A stretch of 64,000 bases of DNA from Orlajensenia flava (GCF_004801905.1 NZ_SSSN01000002.1:62001-126000); one strand, 5' to 3'. Shown: positions 17,625-26,697, counted from the stretch's first letter. The notes: a model not told the origin generated them from the letters alone. Numbers and translations are program-made.

Positions 17625-20600
17625 TCAGCGCGAGGCGAGCACCTTCACGATGCGCTGCGGCGAGACCGTCTCGGCCGTCCCGAGCTCCTGGGCGAACAGG
17701 CTGATGCGCAACTCCTCCAGCATCCAGCGGGCCTTGACCAGACCGGCGTCGGCGTGGACGGAGATCGGGATGGTCCCGCCGGCTTCCGCATAGCGCGTTG
17801 CGACGCCCTCCACCTCGCTCATCCAGACCCGGTCGCGTCCGGGATTCTCGGCGAGCTTGGCGAGCCGAGCTGTGATGCCCGCGAGATACCGGGGCAGATG
17901 CCGGAGCCGCGCGAGACCGGTGCTGGAGACGAAACCGTCGAAGACGAGCCCGCTGAGCTGCTCACGGATGTCGGCCAGAGCGCTGATCGTCTGCATGTTC
18001 GTGGCCGCCTTGATGCCGCGCTCGGCGTTTCGCGCGGCAGTGAGCGTTCGCGAGACCAGGCCGACGGTCTCGAACATCGTGTCCATCACCACGGCAGAGA
18101 CGCGGTCGCGGGTCGACTCGAACTCGCTCCGGGTGAACAGCAGGCCGTCGGATGCGACGCGGACGAGCACGTCGTCGATGCACGCGAGAAGGCAGTCGGA
18201 GAACAGCGCGGTCGTCGAACGATACGGGCTGGCGGCGAGCGCGAGCTTCTCCGCGTTGGTGAGGTGGCTCTGCACGTAGCTCGACGGCGATGGCACCGCG
18301 AGCGCGAGGAGTCGACGGATGCCGCCGGGCATCGCCGCAGCCTGGTCCGCTGCGGTGGTCAGCAGCCGCAGGTCGACCGACTGGCCGTTGTCGATCAAGG
18401 CAGGGTAGGCGCGGATGGCGTTTCCGCCCACGCGAGTGTCGACGTGGCGCGGGATCTCGTCGAGTGGCCACGTCGTGAGCCCGGCGGCCTCGGCGAAGGA
18501 CGTCGACGGGAGCCGTGCGCCGGTGAGGGCATCCCGAGCAGCTGCCACCCGGTTCGCGCCCGATGTCCGGGGCGGCCGCTCGGTGAAGGTGCGCGCGACG
18601 GCATCCCGGGCCCGGTCGGCCAGCTGTGCCTGCAGTCCGCGCAGGTCCTTTCCGGCCGCCAGTTCGCGGCCGCGCTCGTCGACCACGCTGAACCGCGCGC
18701 GCAGGTGCGGAGGGATGCGGTCGAGGTCGACGTCGGCCGCGGTGGCCGGCGCGTGGCTCAGGCGTTGGATGGCGCCGCTGACGACGGCGGCGAACGGCTC
18801 GTCGGTCGGGGTGTCGGGCAGTTCGGCCGCGATCTTCTCCGCCCAGTCGTTTGCGGGTACGACGTGACGGCGGATGGACTTCGGGAGCGCCTTGATCATG
18901 GCGGCGATGAGCTCGGTGCGGAGCCCTGGCACCTGCCAGTCGAATCCGTTCGGGCTCACCCGCGCGAGCAAAGCCAGAGGAATCACGGCGGTGACGCCAT
19001 CGTCCGCAGCTCCCGGCTCGAATCGATAGCGCAGCGTGAAGCGCTGGTCGGCCTGCTGCCAGCTCGGCGGATAGGACGCCTCGTCGACGTCCGCCGCCTC
19101 CTCCGGCGCCAGCGCCTCGGGCGTCATCGTGAGCAGGTCGGGCGTCGTCCTGCGCGTCTCGCGCCACCAACCCTCGAACGAGCGCGTGGAGAACACGTCG
19201 CTCGGAACCCGGCGATCGTAGAACGCGAACACGGCCTCATCATCGAACAGGATGTCGCGACGTCGGGTGCGCTCCTCGAGTTGCTCGAGCTCCCGCCGCA
19301 GTCGGCGGTTTGCGCGATCGAAGGACTGCTGCGCGTCCCATTCGCCCTGCACCAGGGCGTGACGGATGAAGAGCTCGCGCGCATACGCCGGGTCGACGCG
19401 CGAGAACTGGATGCGCCGCCGCGGGATGATCGGGACCCCGTAGAGCGTGACCTTCTCGTAGGCCACGACCGCGCCCTGCGACTTCTCCCAGTGCGGCTCG
19501 CTGACGCTGCGCTTGAGCAGGTCACCCGCCAGCGGCTCGGCCCACGCGGGGTCGATGGCGGCGTTCATGCGCGCGAAGAGTCGGCTGGTCTCAACCAGCT
19601 CACCGCTCATCACCGCATCCGGCTGCTTCTTGGCCAGCGTCGAACCCGGGAAGATCGCGAACCGCGCCTGACGCGCCCCCGCATACTCGATGCGCGGCCG
19701 GCCGCCCTGCCGCGCGTCCTTCGCCGGCTTCTCGTCTTTCAGACCGATATGCGAGAGCAGCCCGGCCAGGAGCGCCTTGTGGATGCCGTCCGCGTTCGGC
19801 TCACTCTGCTCGGTCGACACCGCCAACCCGAGTGGCTTGGCGAGCTGGCGCAGTTGGCGATAGACGTCCTGCCATTCACGCACCCGGAGGTAGTTGAGGA
19901 ACTCTGCCTTGCACAGTCGTCGGAAGGCGCTCGACGACAGCTCCCGCTGCTGCCTCTCGATGTGGTTCCAGAGGTTCAGCAGGGTGAGGAAATCGCTCGT
20001 CGGGTCGGCGAAGCGGGCATGCTTCTCGTCGGCCTGGGCACGACGCTCGAGCGGCCGCTCCCGAGGATCCTGGATGGTGATGCCCGCCACGATCGCGAGC
20101 ACCTCGCGGCTCACGCTGTGGCGCTTCGACTCGATGACCATGCGCCCGAACCGAGGGTCGATGGGCAGGCGGGCGAGGTCGCGTCCGGTGCGGGTGAGCC
20201 GCAGATCCGTTCCCCGCCCCTTCTCGAGCGCGCCCAGCTCCGCGAGCAGGTCGAGGCCGTCCTTGATGCCGCGCGAGTCGGGCGGGGTGAGGAACGGGAA
20301 GTCCTCGATGGAGCCGAGGCCGAGCGAGATCATCTGAAGGATGACGGCGGCGAGGTTGGTGCGCAGCACCTCGGGTTCCGTGAACTCGGGGCGCTTCGCG
20401 AAGTCGTCCTCGGAGTAGAGGCGGATGGCGATGCCGTCGCTGGTGCGGCCCGAGCGGCCCGAGCGCTGGTTGGCGCTGGCCTGCGAGATCGCTTCGATGG
20501 GCAGTCGTTGCACTTTGGAGCGCACGCTGTAGCGGCTGATGCGGGCCGTTCCGGCATCGACGACGTATCGGATGCCGGGCACCGTGAGACTCGTCTCGGC

Positions 20601-21521
20601 CACGTTGGTCGCCAGCACGATGCGTCGACGCACCCCAGCGATCTTGGACGGCTCGAACACGCGATGCTGGTCGGCGGATGACAACCGCCCGTAGAGCGGA
20701 AGCACCTCGGTCGTCGACGCCCCGCCGGCGTAGTGGCCCCGCACGGCCTCCTCGGCATCCCGGATCTCGTTCTCACCCGAGAGGAACACCAGCACGTCGC
20801 CGCTGGATTCGCGGTTCAGCTCGTCGAGCGCGTCGATGATGCCCTGCAGGTAGTCGCGGTCCTCGGTAGCCGCTCCCTCGTCGTCCTCCTCGTCGCCCTC
20901 GTCTTCAGCGACGAGCGGCCGATAGCGGATCTCGACGGGGTAGGTGCGCCCCGACACCTCGATGATGGGAGCCGGCTTGCCGTCGGCATCCGCGAAGTGC
21001 TTGGCGAAGCTCTCGGGATCGATCGTCGCGCTCGTGACGATGACCTTGAGGTCGGGTCGCCGCGGCAGCAGGCGCTTGAGGTAGCCGATGAGGAAGTCGA
21101 TGTTGAGGCTGCGCTCGTGCGCCTCGTCGATGATGATGGTGTCGTACGTGCTCAACAGCCGGTCGTGGTGCATCTCGTTGAGCAGGATTCCGTCGGTCAT
21201 GAGCTTGATGCGGGTGTCGGCTGACGCGCGATCGGTGAAGCGCACCTGGTAGCCGACCACGCCACCCAGTTCGGTGCCGAGTTCCTCGGCGATGCGCTCT
21301 GCGATGGTGCGAGCGGCGAGGCGGCGGGGTTGGGTATGCCCGATGTGCTCACGGCCGAGCTCGAGGCAGATCTTGGGCAACTGAGTCGTCTTGCCCGAGC
21401 CGGTGGCGCCCGCGACGATGACAACCTGGTTGTCGCGGATGGCCTCCGCGATCTCGTCCCGCATGCGGCTGACGGGCAGCTCCTGTGGGTAGGAGATGTC
21501 GGCGAGGACGGGCTCTGGCAT
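17625..21521 (-). CDS. hrpA: ATP-dependent RNA helicase HrpA
   Basis: 1298 residues, full length for the family. DEAH-box helicase core: Walker A GATGSGKTTQLPK (residue 38 on), motif II DEAHERSLNIDFLIGYLKRL, motif III SATI, motif VI QRSGRSGR near residue 365. HA2 and OB-like regions follow, then the long DUF3418 C-terminal domain found only in HrpA. An acidic insertion (EDEGDEEDDEG) interrupts the region before residue 230. HrpA rescues stalled ribosomes by pulling mRNA in other bacteria; that role here is by homology. ATG 21521 has TACCAT nine bases upstream. Confidence 0.96.
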   Translation of the reverse strand: MPEPVLADISYPQELPVSRMRDEIAEAIRDNQVVIVAGATGSGKTTQLPKICLELGREHIGHTQPRRLAARTIAERIAEELGTELGGVVGYQVRFTDRASADTRIKLMTDGILLNEMHHDRLLSTYDTIIIDEAHERSLNIDFLIGYLKRLLPRRPDLKVIVTSATIDPESFAKHFADADGKPAPIIEVSGRTYPVEIRYRPLVAEDEGDEEDDEGAATEDRDYLQGIIDALDELNRESSGDVLVFLSGENEIRDAEEAVRGHYAGGASTTEVLPLYGRLSSADQHRVFEPSKIAGVRRRIVLATNVAETSLTVPGIRYVVDAGTARISRYSVRSKVQRLPIEAISQASANQRSGRSGRTSDGIAIRLYSEDDFAKRPEFTEPEVLRTNLAAVILQMISLGLGSIEDFPFLTPPDSRGIKDGLDLLAELGALEKGRGTDLRLTRTGRDLARLPIDPRFGRMVIESKRHSVSREVLAIVAGITIQDPRERPLERRAQADEKHARFADPTSDFLTLLNLWNHIERQQRELSSSAFRRLCKAEFLNYLRVREWQDVYRQLRQLAKPLGLAVSTEQSEPNADGIHKALLAGLLSHIGLKDEKPAKDARQGGRPRIEYAGARQARFAIFPGSTLAKKQPDAVMSGELVETSRLFARMNAAIDPAWAEPLAGDLLKRSVSEPHWEKSQGAVVAYEKVTLYGVPIIPRRRIQFSRVDPAYARELFIRHALVQGEWDAQQSFDRANRRLRRELEQLEERTRRRDILFDDEAVFAFYDRRVPSDVFSTRSFEGWWRETRRTTPDLLTMTPEALAPEEAADVDEASYPPSWQQADQRFTLRYRFEPGAADDGVTAVIPLALLARVSPNGFDWQVPGLRTELIAAMIKALPKSIRRHVVPANDWAEKIAAELPDTPTDEPFAAVVSGAIQRLSHAPATAADVDLDRIPPHLRARFSVVDERGRELAAGKDLRGLQAQLADRARDAVARTFTERPPRTSGANRVAAARDALTGARLPSTSFAEAAGLTTWPLDEIPRHVDTRVGGNAIRAYPALIDNGQSVDLRLLTTAADQAAAMPGGIRRLLALAVPSPSSYVQSHLTNAEKLALAASPYRSTTALFSDCLLACIDDVLVRVASDGLLFTRSEFESTRDRVSAVVMDTMFETVGLVSRTLTAARNAERGIKAATNMQTISALADIREQLSGLVFDGFVSSTGLARLRHLPRYLAGITARLAKLAENPGRDRVWMSEVEGVATRYAEAGGTIPISVHADAGLVKARWMLEELRISLFAQELGTAETVSPQRIVKVLASR

Positions 21522-21530
21522 GGCGTTCCA

Positions 21531-21536
21531 ATGGTA
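21531..21536 (-). promoter_or_regulatory. -10 element for hrpA
   Basis: TACCAT lies nine bases from ATG 21521 with no Shine-Dalgarno between; leaderless start inferred. Confidence 0.35.
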
Positions 21537-21570
21537 TCCGGGCAAGTACTGCCCTATCGCGTCGTGACCC

Positions 21571-22053
21571 TCAGAAGAATGCGGCGCAGGAGAGCTTCGT
21601 GAACCCGTCGTAATCCGTGACGTCGTCGTCCGTGCCGTCGCTATTCATGGCCGCGTACAGCAACTGACCCGCACGCAACGCCGCGACCCTTTCTCCAGAC
21701 ACCCACGAGACGAGGGTGGCGTCAGCCTCGCCTGGCGTGGACGCGGCGAAACCTGCTGCGGACTGGTCGCCGATGAGATGCGCCACGTCCGCACGCGTTC
21801 CAAGAGGCACCATCGACGTCGCGCCTGCGGAGTTCGGCAGCGACCAACTTCCTATCGTCTCCGCTGTCTCGGTCGATCGAGTCGCCGTGAACGTCGTGAC
21901 CGCCGATCGGCACGCATGGACGACACCGTAGAGTTCGTTGGAGTCGTCGAGATAGAGACCGGCGTAACCGGTCGCGGACGGAGTGCATCCCGCCAACGCG
22001 AGGGTGAACGCACTCAGGGTGCCGATCATCGCGGCGCGTGCGATCATCCTCAT
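21571..22053 (-). CDS. Putative lipoprotein (160 aa)
   Basis: A signal peptide with lipobox LALAGC (Cys 23) begins the protein. The mature part is small, neutral and Thr/Ala-rich, with Cys 48 (VVHACRSAV) and a Cys five residues from the C-terminus (LSCAAFF) that may form a disulfide outside the cell. I recognise no family. It lies between hrpA and a broken membrane-protein gene. ATG 22053 starts the signal peptide. Confidence 0.7.
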   Translation of the reverse strand: MRMIARAAMIGTLSAFTLALAGCTPSATGYAGLYLDDSNELYGVVHACRSAVTTFTATRSTETAETIGSWSLPNSAGATSMVPLGTRADVAHLIGDQSAAGFAASTPGEADATLVSWVSGERVAALRAGQLLYAAMNSDGTDDDVTDYDGFTKLSCAAFF

Positions 22054-22128
22054 GCTGCTGAAGGTACGTGAGGGGGGACGGCTTCAGGGGCTCACGCGAC
22101 AACGATTCGGATACGGCCCGATCCAATC

Positions 22129-22817
22129 TCACTCGCGAGCCTCCAGCTGCGCGTGGGCATTCCGGTGCCATGCCGACAGGTCCGTCTGCGCCTTGGCGAC
22201 GGCTCGCCGGCCGCGATAGAACGCTCGCGCTGGGCCGGCTCCCAACAGCAGCAGCGGGACGAGGACGAGTCGACCGTCGACGTCGACTTCGAGGATCAAG
22301 GCGGGGCGGCGTAGCCGATCTTTGACCGCGAGCCCGGCGGTCGCCGATCGAGTCCCGGGCCACGGCACCACAGCGACACGGAATGGCTCACCGTCGCCTC
22401 CGTAAATCGAGAGTCCATCCTTCTGGAGAACCAGGGAATAAGTCCATCCGATACGTTGCCAACCGGTGCAGGCGCTGTCGAGGTCGGAGTTCGGGGAAAG
22501 GACCTCAAACGCCTCAGTCAGGCCGTCAACGATGGAGATGGTCCTCCAGACCGTCAGTGAGCCAGCCTTCATCCGGCGTTCTCGCCGACGAGTGCGCGCC
22601 ATCACGGCGTACAGCAACGGTGCGCCGAGCAGGACGATGCTGACGGCGATCGTGGCACACAGTAACGCGTCGCCGAGTGGAGTTGAAGTCGAAGCGGAAT
22701 CAGTGACGAGCCACAGCCAGCAAGCCAGTACGCCCCGGCGAGCAGCCCGATCGCGATGGTCCACAAGTTCGACGGCTTTACTCGGAGAGCGGGGAAGTCC
22801 GCTCCGCTGTAGGTCAC
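22129..22817 (-). pseudogene. Membrane protein gene interrupted by a -1 frameshift
   Basis: The N-terminal frame from GTG 22817 encodes a credible protein start (MTYSGADFPALRVKPSNLW, then TIAIGLLAGAYWLAG), but it becomes nonsense after about position 22716. The other frame is nonsense before that point and then continues LWLVTDSASTSTPLGDALL and a second membrane helix, followed by a soluble 150-residue domain. Adding one base in GGCTG at 22713-22718 joins them as YWLAG-LWLV. TACTGT five bases before GTG 22817 supports this start. The protein would have two membrane helices and a cytoplasmic domain; no family recognised. A sequencing error is possible. Confidence 0.6.
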
Positions 22818-22822
22818 GGGTC

Positions 22823-22828
22823 ACAGTA
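22823..22828 (-). promoter_or_regulatory. -10 element for the frameshifted membrane gene
   Basis: TACTGT, five bases upstream of GTG 22817. It supports the start in the N-terminal frame rather than the one at 22824, which would fall inside this element. Confidence 0.35.
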
Positions 22829-22883
22829 TGGCGTGAACCAGCTCGCGCGCGCGGGTTCGGATCGCTGGGCGTCAGCAGATTAC

Positions 22884-22913
22884 TTGAATATGCAGAGTAC
22901 TTTGTGCTACAAA
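22884..22913 (+). promoter_or_regulatory. Promoter of the wHTH/ABC operon
   Basis: -35 TTGAAT (22884-22889), an 18-bp spacer, and -10 TACAAA (22908-22913) with an extended TG at 22905-22906. This is the best-defined promoter in the window. The -10 lies inside the inverted repeat at 22897-22917. Confidence 0.55.
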
Positions 22914-22917
22914 GTAC
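22897..22917. promoter_or_regulatory. Operator: perfect inverted repeat in the wHTH/ABC operon promoter
   Basis: Arms GTACTTTG (22897-22904) and CAAAGTAC (22910-22917) are perfect complements around a TGCTA centre. It overlaps the -10, so binding would repress. The likely ligand-responsive protein is the wHTH regulator encoded second in the operon. Confidence 0.65.
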
Positions 22918-22940
22918 CTGCGAGAAGAGCGAGGCGCATT

Positions 22941-23654
22941 ATGACGACCAACGACGACGACAGCAGCGACGCCCTCACGCCGGCTCAGATGCTTGGGCTG
23001 CTGCAGGATCAGCAGCGGAGCGTCCAAGGTCAGTTGGGCGGGTTCGTTCCGGTCATCATGCTCACGTGGGGCATCGCCTGGCTCCTGGGGTTCGGGGCCC
23101 TCTGGCTCATCGACGGGGCGCGGCCCGGCTTCGCGCTTCCGCTCGGCGCCGCCATCGCCGTCTTCTGCGTTCTGCTCGCCGTGGCGATCGCCGTCTCGAC
23201 GGTGCTCGGCATCCGTTCGAGTCACGGCATCCGCTCGACGAGGGCTGCAGTCTTCACCGGTGCGGTCTACGGGTGCACCTGGTGGGTCGGATGCCTCGGC
23301 ATCGCCGCGCTCGGAGGCGGGCTCGTCTCGGCCGGCATGTCGCCCGCTGTCGCCAACCTGTTCTACCCGAGCGCATACGTCATGTTCAGCGGCGTCATGT
23401 TCATCGTCGCTGGCGCCATCTGGCAGGCCGTGCCCTCGGTCGTCCTCGGCGGCTGGACGGTGCTCATCGCCGCGGTCGCCCCGTACTTCGGCTACCCGAC
23501 TCACTACCTCTTCCTCGCGATCGCCGGGGGAGTGGGCTTCCTCGCACTCGGTGCCGCCTCCCTCGTGCGCCTGCGTTCGCTGCGCTCGCGCGTCGTGCAG
23601 GCAGGAGCCTCGGGCGCATCGGCGGGGGCATCGGGAGCGCCGAGCCGTGGCTGA
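22941..23654 (+). CDS. Membrane protein of wHTH/ABC operon (237 aa)
   Basis: An acidic N-terminus (MTTNDDDSSDAL) with an amphipathic stretch to residue 40 is followed by about six membrane helices: LTWGIAWLLGFGALWL, FALPLGAAIAVFCVLL and others up to residue 215. The C-terminus is an Ala/Gly/Ser-rich tail. Proteins of this shape are found upstream of similar small wHTH regulators in actinobacteria; function unknown. ATG 22941 follows GAGG at 22931. Its stop overlaps the regulator's GTG by eight bases, so the four genes (membrane protein, regulator, ABC ATPase, permease) form one operon. Confidence 0.85.
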   Translation: MTTNDDDSSDALTPAQMLGLLQDQQRSVQGQLGGFVPVIMLTWGIAWLLGFGALWLIDGARPGFALPLGAAIAVFCVLLAVAIAVSTVLGIRSSHGIRSTRAAVFTGAVYGCTWWVGCLGIAALGGGLVSAGMSPAVANLFYPSAYVMFSGVMFIVAGAIWQAVPSVVLGGWTVLIAAVAPYFGYPTHYLFLAIAGGVGFLALGAASLVRLRSLRSRVVQAGASGASAGASGAPSRG

Positions 23655-23937
23655 GCTCGATCCCGTCATCCATGCCCAGGCGCGCCTGCGCATCATGGCG
23701 GCACTGGCCACGCGCGAGGTCGGGGAATCCGTCGCCTTTCCGCGGTTGCAGGAGCTGCTCGCCATGACGGCCGGCAACCTCTCGACGCACCTGCGCAAGC
23801 TCGAGGATGCCGACTACGTCGAGGTGGAGAAGACCTTCTCAGGTCGCACGCCCGTCACCTACCTCTCGCTCACCCGCACGGGGAGACGGGCGTTCGAGGA
23901 CTACATGGACTCCCTCCGATCCCTCCTGGGGCAATGA
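23647..23937 (+). CDS. Small winged-helix transcriptional regulator
   Basis: 96 residues, GTG start overlapping the preceding gene by 8 bp. The wHTH domain spans nearly the entire protein: HAQARLRIMAALATREVGES, then LLAMTAGNLSTHLRKLEDAD as the recognition helix and GRTPVTYLSLTRTGRRAFED as the wing. It belongs to the HTH_34/MarR-like group of short regulators that sit beside ABC or membrane genes. The inverted repeat in the operon promoter is its likely site. The stop overlaps the ATPase ATG as ATGA. Confidence 0.9.
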   Translation: MAELDPVIHAQARLRIMAALATREVGESVAFPRLQELLAMTAGNLSTHLRKLEDADYVEVEKTFSGRTPVTYLSLTRTGRRAFEDYMDSLRSLLGQ

Positions 23938-24836
23938 TCATGACTCTTGCATCCCTTCTCGACGTCACCCGCCGGTTCGGCGAGGCCCCGGCACTCGACC
24001 ACGTCACGCTCGACATCGAGCCGGGCACCTTGGTCGGACTGCTCGGGCCGAACGGCGCCGGCAAGTCCACCCTGCTGAGCCTGGTGGCGGGGCTCCGGCG
24101 GCCGACGAGCGGTACGGTCACGCTCTTCGGCGGAGACCCGCGCGACCACCGCAATCGTCGTGCGCTCGGCGTCACTCCCCAAGAGTCTGCGCTGCCGCCG
24201 ACGCTCCGGGTCGGCGAGGTCATCGACTACGTCGGCGCGCATTTCGACCAGCGGATGCCCACAGCCGAGCTTGCGGCCGAGTTCGGCCTGGGTGACCTGT
24301 TGCGCAAGCAGACGGGCGCGCTCTCGGGCGGCCAACGCCGCCGATTGAGTGTGGCGCTGGCGTTCGTCAGACGGCCGCGGCTCGTGCTGCTCGACGAGCC
24401 GACCACGGGCCTCGACGTCGACGGTCGCCGCGCGCTGTGGGACGCCGTGCGACGCCAGCACGAGGCCGGTGCGACCCTCGTGCTCACGAGCCATCACCTC
24501 GAGGAGATCGAGGCCCTGGCCGAACGCGTGATCGTCCTCGCTTCCGGACGCATCATCGCCGACGACACCCTCGAGTCGGTCGTCGGACGCGTCGGGGTCA
24601 GCCAGGTGCGGCTGCGGTCCGCCGAATCCGATCGGATCGCGTCGCTCCCGGGCGTCACCCACGCCGAACGCAACGACGACGGCAGCGTCACCTTCTCGGC
24701 TCGCGACGCCGACGAGCTCGTGGTCGCGCTTGTGCACGCCGGCGTCCCCTTCACGGATCTCGCCATCCGCGGCGCCACCCTCGAAGAGGCGTTCCTCAGC
24801 CTCACCGACGGCCCGATTCTGGAGCGTGCATCATGA
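23934..24836 (+). CDS. ABC transporter ATP-binding protein (multidrug type)
   Basis: 300 residues. Walker A GPNGAGKST, signature SGGQRRR, Walker B LVLLDEPTTGLD and the switch His in TSHHLEEIEAL are intact; it belongs to the CcmA/DrrA-like class for ABC-2 exporters, with a C-terminal domain after residue 215. It pairs with the permease whose ATG overlaps its stop. Two in-frame ATGs (23934 and 23940) exist; the first overlaps the regulator stop and is preferred. Confidence 0.94.
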   Translation: MIMTLASLLDVTRRFGEAPALDHVTLDIEPGTLVGLLGPNGAGKSTLLSLVAGLRRPTSGTVTLFGGDPRDHRNRRALGVTPQESALPPTLRVGEVIDYVGAHFDQRMPTAELAAEFGLGDLLRKQTGALSGGQRRRLSVALAFVRRPRLVLLDEPTTGLDVDGRRALWDAVRRQHEAGATLVLTSHHLEEIEALAERVIVLASGRIIADDTLESVVGRVGVSQVRLRSAESDRIASLPGVTHAERNDDGSVTFSARDADELVVALVHAGVPFTDLAIRGATLEEAFLSLTDGPILERAS

Positions 24837-25585
24837 GCACCGTCGGCCTCACCGTCACCCACGCGAAGTACAACCTCATCGAGACCGCGCGCATCCCGAT
24901 CGCCCTGATCTCCTCCCTCGCCTTCCCGGCTCTCGCCCTGCTGTTCTTCGTCGTGCCGCAGAGCATCGTCGCGAGCAACGCGCTTTACGCCACGCAGGCC
25001 GTCGTGTCGTTGAGCGTGTTCGCCGTGATGTCGAACTCCCTCTTCGGGTTCGGGCTGACCGTCGCCGAGAATCGCGAGAAGCCGTGGGACCCCTACCTCC
25101 GCACCCTTCCCGCCCCCGGCGTCGCCCGTGTGCTGGGGCAGGTGTTCTCCACCGGCGCCCTCGGCATCGCCGCGATCCTGCCCGTCATCGTGCTCGGCGC
25201 CCTCTTCACTGCGGCGAGTGCGTCACTGCTGCACGTGCTCGCGGGCCTTCTCGCGCTCATCATCGGTTCGCTGCCGTTCATGTTCATCGGCCTGTGCATC
25301 GGCTACTCGATGCCCTCGAAGGCGGCGATCGCCGTGGTGCAGGTCGTCATGTTCGCGCTCGCGTTCATCGGCGGGCTATTCCTCCCGCCGCTCCTGTTCG
25401 CGCCGTGGCTCGACGCCATCTCGCGTTTCACACCCTCGCGACAGGCCCGGGAGCTCGTGATCTGGGCCGTGCAGGGCGGAACGCTCGAGCCGTGGGTGTG
25501 GATCGGCGTGCTCGCCTGGACGCTCCTCACCTTCGCCCTGGCCCTCCTGCTGTTCCGCCGTGACGAGGGGGTCCGGTTCCGCTGA
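24833..25585 (+). CDS. ABC-2 type transporter permease
   Basis: 250 residues with six membrane segments, beginning IPIALISSLAFPALALLFFV and including LIIGSLPFMFIGLCIGYS; C-terminus basic (RRDEGVRFR). It is the membrane half of the exporter encoded with the preceding ATPase. ATGA overlap with the ATPase stop. Last gene of the four-gene operon. No clear terminator follows. Confidence 0.92.
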   Translation: MSTVGLTVTHAKYNLIETARIPIALISSLAFPALALLFFVVPQSIVASNALYATQAVVSLSVFAVMSNSLFGFGLTVAENREKPWDPYLRTLPAPGVARVLGQVFSTGALGIAAILPVIVLGALFTAASASLLHVLAGLLALIIGSLPFMFIGLCIGYSMPSKAAIAVVQVVMFALAFIGGLFLPPLLFAPWLDAISRFTPSRQARELVIWAVQGGTLEPWVWIGVLAWTLLTFALALLLFRRDEGVRFR

Positions 25586-25655
25586 GGAACGGATGTGCAC
25601 CCGGGAGCGTGCAGACTGTCAGAGGCCCTCACGATTTCCGACCGAAGGACACGCC

Positions 25656-26048
25656 TTGGCAATGACCCCCGCCCTCCTCGACTTGCTGCGCAAGCCCAGC
25701 GCCTGCTTCCTCTCGACGATCATGCGTGACGGATCTCCGCAGGTCACCGAGACATGGGTCGACACGGATGGCGAGCGCGTCATCATCAACACCGTCACCA
25801 CGCATCTCAAGGTGCGCAACATCGAGCGGGATCCCCGCGTCGCGCTGGCCATCCAGGACCCTGACAACACGTTCCGTTACATCCAGGTGCGCGGTCGAGT
25901 CATCGGGATGACGACGGAGGGCGGCACCGAAGGCATCGAAGCGCTGTCGCAGAAATACACCGGCCGGCCCTACACCTGGTACGGCGGCCGCGACCAGCAG
26001 CGCCTCATCCTCACGATCGACCCCGAGCACGTCAGCGGCCAGGGCTGA
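25656..26048 (+). CDS. F420/FMN-dependent PNPOx-like oxidoreductase
   Basis: 130 residues, split beta-barrel. GSPQVTETWVDTDGERVIIN, HLKVRNIERDPRVALAIQD and RYIQVRGRVIG are typical of actinobacterial PPOX-class F420-dependent proteins. These bind F420 or FMN and reduce small molecules; substrate unknown. GAAGGA (25644-25649) is six bases before TTG 25656 and twelve before ATG 25662, so I prefer the TTG start. It stands alone between the ABC operon and the small-membrane-protein cluster. Confidence 0.88.
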   Translation: MAMTPALLDLLRKPSACFLSTIMRDGSPQVTETWVDTDGERVIINTVTTHLKVRNIERDPRVALAIQDPDNTFRYIQVRGRVIGMTTEGGTEGIEALSQKYTGRPYTWYGGRDQQRLILTIDPEHVSGQG

Positions 26049-26126
26049 TCCTGACGTCGACCCGCTGGCGCGAGTCGCACCAAGGCGTGCCCCCGAGCAC
26101 CACAGGATTTGGGGGTCAGAAAACAC

Positions 26127-26453
26127 CTACAACTCCTGATGCAAGCGCAAAACTCGCCGCCGTCGGCGTCTCGCGGCATGGGCGAGGGTGACGACCCAAG
26201 AAGGTACGAATCCCGCTATAAGTAGCAGTAGGCCTGGCCAGAAGTGCCCGAAGTCGGAGTTGAATGCCATGGCGCCGCCCATGACCCCGATGAAGCCGGC
26301 AAGGCGGAGAATCGTGGCTGGCCACAGCAGCGCCGGCGGCAGTTCCCAGCTCCAGACGAGCCGACCGTCCGGAATGGCTGACGAAAGCATGATCATCGAC
26401 GCGGCAAGTGACGTAGCGCCGGCGGCGACCACTCCGACCCACACCCAGATCAC
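26127..26453 (-). CDS. Small membrane protein (108 aa)
   Basis: Three to four hydrophobic segments (3-24, 42-60, 70-90) and a tail of consecutive arginines (HAARRRRRRVLRLHQEL). GTG 26453 begins one base after the stop of the upstream 66-codon gene, so the two are probably co-translated. No family recognised. Part of a patch of very small membrane proteins running to 28.2 kb. Confidence 0.6.
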   Translation of the reverse strand: MIWVWVGVVAAGATSLAASMIMLSSAIPDGRLVWSWELPPALLWPATILRLAGFIGVMGGAMAFNSDFGHFWPGLLLLIAGFVPSWVVTLAHAARRRRRRVLRLHQEL

Positions 26454-26454
26454 G

Positions 26455-26655
26455 TCAGCGCTCCCGCTTCCTGGCTACTCGACCGTTAGGCATATGCCGT
26501 TGCTCTGCCCCACAGACGAGCCTGTTCAGGTCACCATTGGGTTCGCGCGGCACCCTCAGCATCAACGACGTCGCACTGCCGTTCGCGACTGACCAGACCA
26601 CCACAGTGCGACCGTATCTGACCTTCCGATCTTTCAGCTTGCGGATGTGCAACAT
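26455..26655 (-). CDS. Hypothetical small basic protein (66 aa)
   Basis: A very basic protein (MLHIRKLKDRKVRYGRTVVV at the start, GRVARKRER at the end) without membrane segments. GGAGA lies about five bases before ATG 26655. It is followed after one base by the GTG of the 108-aa membrane protein, which supports a two-gene unit. No family recognised; the RYGRTVVVWSVANGS stretch could be a small beta domain. Confidence 0.5.
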   Translation of the reverse strand: MLHIRKLKDRKVRYGRTVVVWSVANGSATSLMLRVPREPNGDLNRLVCGAEQRHMPNGRVARKRER

Positions 26656-26697
26656 TGATCTCCAGCCAACGGCTAGCTCTGTCCGGCAGTTGGTCCC

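Noticed and set aside
17754..20681. Open frame of 975 codons antisense to hrpA
   Set aside because: Lies entirely inside hrpA on the other strand with antisense-like composition (Arg/Gly/Glu/Leu runs, no motifs).
25586..25655. Rho-independent terminator after the ABC operon
   Set aside because: GC-rich but no stem longer than a few base pairs.
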